Positions 62,612 through 64,000 of a stretch of DNA of 64,000 bases are shown here, in pieces. Location: the NCBI RefSeq assembly GCF_014269205.2, contig NZ_JABWRY020000001.1, positions 5,008,001 through 5,072,000 of the forward strand. Direction: 5' to 3'. Within the stretch, counting starts at the first letter, position 1; every line of letters starts with the position of its first letter. Source of the DNA: Pseudomonas kermanshahensis (GTDB lineage: Bacteria; Pseudomonadota; Gammaproteobacteria; Pseudomonadales; Pseudomonadaceae). The position numbers and the translations under genes are program-made. The notes beneath the pieces are model-generated. The model did no database searches, was not told where the DNA came from, and saw only the letters and a program-made list of their open reading frames with translations.

Positions 62612-63077
62612 ACTTGACTTGCAACGGGCCACGGACGCCGCCGCCCCTGACGATGCTGCCTTCCGCCGCTGGTGCGAGTTGGCCCTGCGCCAGCGCAGCG
62701 CCGACTCGGAGATGACCATCCGCCTGGTCGACGAAGCCGAAGGCCGCGAGCTGAACCACACCTACCGGCACAAGGACTACGCGACCAATGTGCTGTCGTT
62801 CCCGGCCGACGTGCCTGATGACCTGCTCGATATCCCCCTGCTGGGCGACCTGGTGATCTGCGTGGCGGTGGTCGAGCGCGAGGCCGCCGAACAGGGCAAA
62901 ACCCTAGAGGCCCACTGGGCGCACCTGGTCATCCACGGCTGCCTGCACTTGCTCGGCTACGACCACATCGACGATGACGAAGCCGAGGAAATGGAAGCCC
63001 TGGAACGAGAATTGCTGGCAGAACTGGGTCACCCTGACCCGTATGCCGACGATGAAGACGAAACCATCACACACTGA
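62604..63077 (+). CDS. ybeY: Endoribonuclease YbeY
   Basis: This 157-residue zinc RNase matures 16S rRNA 3' ends and supports 70S quality control. The motif [11 protein letters not shown] supplies the three zinc ligands, and [10 protein letters not shown] is the conserved strand. It overlaps ybeZ by 8 bp and is followed by corC after 25 bp. Confidence 0.95.
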   Translation: MLELDLQRATDAAAPDDAAFRRWCELALRQRSADSEMTIRLVDEAEGRELNHTYRHKDYATNVLSFPADVPDDLLDIPLLGDLVICVAVVEREAAEQGKTLEAHWAHLVIHGCLHLLGYDHIDDDEAEEMEALERELLAELGHPDPYADDEDETITH

Positions 63078-63102
63078 TACTGCAAGGATCACGAGAACCG
63101 CC

Positions 63103-63942
63103 ATGAGCGAAGATCGATCGAGCAACGGGCAAAAGTCCTGGCTGGGTAAACTGACCCAGGCTTTTGCCCATGAGCCGAAAAACCGCCAGGAGCTCCTTGA
63201 GCTGCTGCGCGAAGCCCATCAGAACAAGCTGCTCGACAGCGAAGCGCTGACCATTGTCGAAGGCGCTATCCAGGTTGCTGACCTGCAGGTGCGCGACATA
63301 ATGGTGCCGCGCTCGCAAATGATCAGCATCAAGGCCAGCCAATCGCCTCGCGAGTTCCTGCCGGCGGTGATCGACGCCGCGCACTCGCGCTACCCGGTGA
63401 TCGGCGAAAGCCACGATGATGTGCTGGGCATCCTGCTCGCCAAGGACCTGCTGCCGCTGATCCTCAAAGAGAACGGCGACAGCTTCAACATCAAGGACCT
63501 GCTGCGCCCGGCCACCTTCGTGCCGGAGTCCAAGCGCCTGAACGTGCTGCTGCGCGAGTTCCGCGCCAACCATAACCACATGGCCGTCGTCATCGACGAA
63601 TACGGCGGTGTGGCAGGCCTGGTGACCATCGAGGACGTGCTCGAACAGATCGTCGGTGACATCGAAGACGAACACGACGTCGAGGAAGACAGCTACATCA
63701 AGCCGCTGCCCAGTGGCGACTTCCTGGTCAAGGCGCTGACCCCGATCGAGAACTTCAACGAGTTCTTCGACAGCACCTTCTCCGATGACGAATTCGACAC
63801 CGTGGGCGGCCTGGTGATGAGCGCGTTCGGGCACCTGCCCAAGCGCAACGAAACCACCGAGATCGGTGCCTACAAGTTCCGCATTCTCAATGCCGACAGC
63901 CGGCGGATTCACCTGCTGCGCCTGACACCGATCACCCGCTAA
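63103..63942 (+). CDS. corC: CorC/HlyC-type CBS-domain protein
   Basis: The 279 residues have two CBS domains (about 70-195: DIMVPRSQMISIKASQSPRE and MAVVIDEYGGVAGLVTIEDV), then a CorC_HlyC C-terminal domain (DFLVKALTPIENFNEFFDS). CorC is linked to magnesium and cobalt efflux in enterobacteria. It has no membrane helices, unlike its longer homologues. It is part of the ybeZ-ybeY-corC-lnt operon. An AAGGA element lies about 14 bases upstream, and GAGA is nearer. Confidence 0.93.
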   Translation: MSEDRSSNGQKSWLGKLTQAFAHEPKNRQELLELLREAHQNKLLDSEALTIVEGAIQVADLQVRDIMVPRSQMISIKASQSPREFLPAVIDAAHSRYPVIGESHDDVLGILLAKDLLPLILKENGDSFNIKDLLRPATFVPESKRLNVLLREFRANHNHMAVVIDEYGGVAGLVTIEDVLEQIVGDIEDEHDVEEDSYIKPLPSGDFLVKALTPIENFNEFFDSTFSDDEFDTVGGLVMSAFGHLPKRNETTEIGAYKFRILNADSRRIHLLRLTPITR

Positions 63943-63950
63943 GGACAATC

Positions 63951-64000
63951 ATGCGTTGGATCACCCGCCCCGGCTGGCCCGGTAACCTGCTGGCCATGGC
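63951..64000 (+). CDS. lnt: Apolipoprotein N-acyltransferase Lnt (3' truncated by window edge)
   Basis: Only the first 16 codons are visible (MRWITRPGWPGNLLAMA), with AAGGA just upstream. They match the usual lnt start after corC in pseudomonads. Lnt adds the third acyl chain to lipoproteins. The call rests largely on operon order. Confidence 0.75.
   Translation, partial: MRWITRPGWPGNLLAM

Overview
The window looks like chromosome of a Pseudomonas of the putida group. The genes are GC-rich and tightly packed. Housekeeping blocks sit in familiar pseudomonad orders (thiD-thiE-hemL, and ybeZ/phoH-ybeY-corC-lnt at the right edge). The intergenic gaps are full of the REP palindromes typical of this group (cores such as GTAGGAGCGGCCTTG or TGGGAGCGGGCTTGCC). 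No rRNA, tRNA, CRISPR array, integrase, transposase or phage gene was seen.

Left part (1-8950): a type I restriction-modification operon. It holds hsdM (cut by the window edge), hsdS, an AlbA/Schlafen-type ATP-binding protein, hsdR, and a SprT/YgjP-like zinc metalloprotein. The last four junctions are overlapping or short, so the five genes probably form one defence module.

9000-20300: a MocR regulator facing a GNAT-azoreductase pair, then an efflux block. That block contains an alpha/beta hydrolase divergent from an ABC exporter, an MFS exporter and a TetR repressor. A palindrome in the hydrolase/ABC gap shares a half-site with the region in front of tetR. After it come a TonB-dependent siderophore receptor with an STN signalling domain and an unknown gene.

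20300-31600: an MFS (DHA2) exporter divergent from a LysR regulator, and a GABA-type amino-acid permease. Then a glucarate module (gudD, gudP-like transporter, divergent FadR-type regulator) with two near-identical 13-bp palindromes in its control region. A quinone oxidoreductase, a HAD phosphatase and tesB follow.

31600-51200: mostly ordinary core genes. These are a GNAT, a histidine phosphatase, a histone-deacetylase-like hydrolase, a flavoprotein, RhlE helicase, a DMT transporter, a NYN protein, DUF2076, YciC-like, HrpB, a YceK-like lipoprotein, a CDF metal exporter, a DUF6515-like protein, an Lrp regulator, DUF2788, RluE, AMP nucleosidase and an AidB-like acyl-CoA dehydrogenase. A gap at 46065-46461 holds a strong leftward terminator and hairpins, which suggest an unannotated small RNA.

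51300-55300: the most interesting accessory region. A PAAR-domain toxin with a glycine-rich hydrophobic C-terminus is followed by four small membrane proteins arranged A-B-A'-B', interpreted as immunity proteins. Just before each B copy is an in-frame fragment that matches the end of the toxin: two displaced toxin tips. The region also carries a 227-bp palindromic element whose inverted sister lies about 17 kb away at 38.1 kb.

55300-64000: an orphan 7TMR-DISM sensor kinase, thiamine and tetrapyrrole genes (thiD, thiE, hemL), a Sel1-repeat protein, a DUF1820 protein, and the ybeZ-ybeY-corC-lnt operon.
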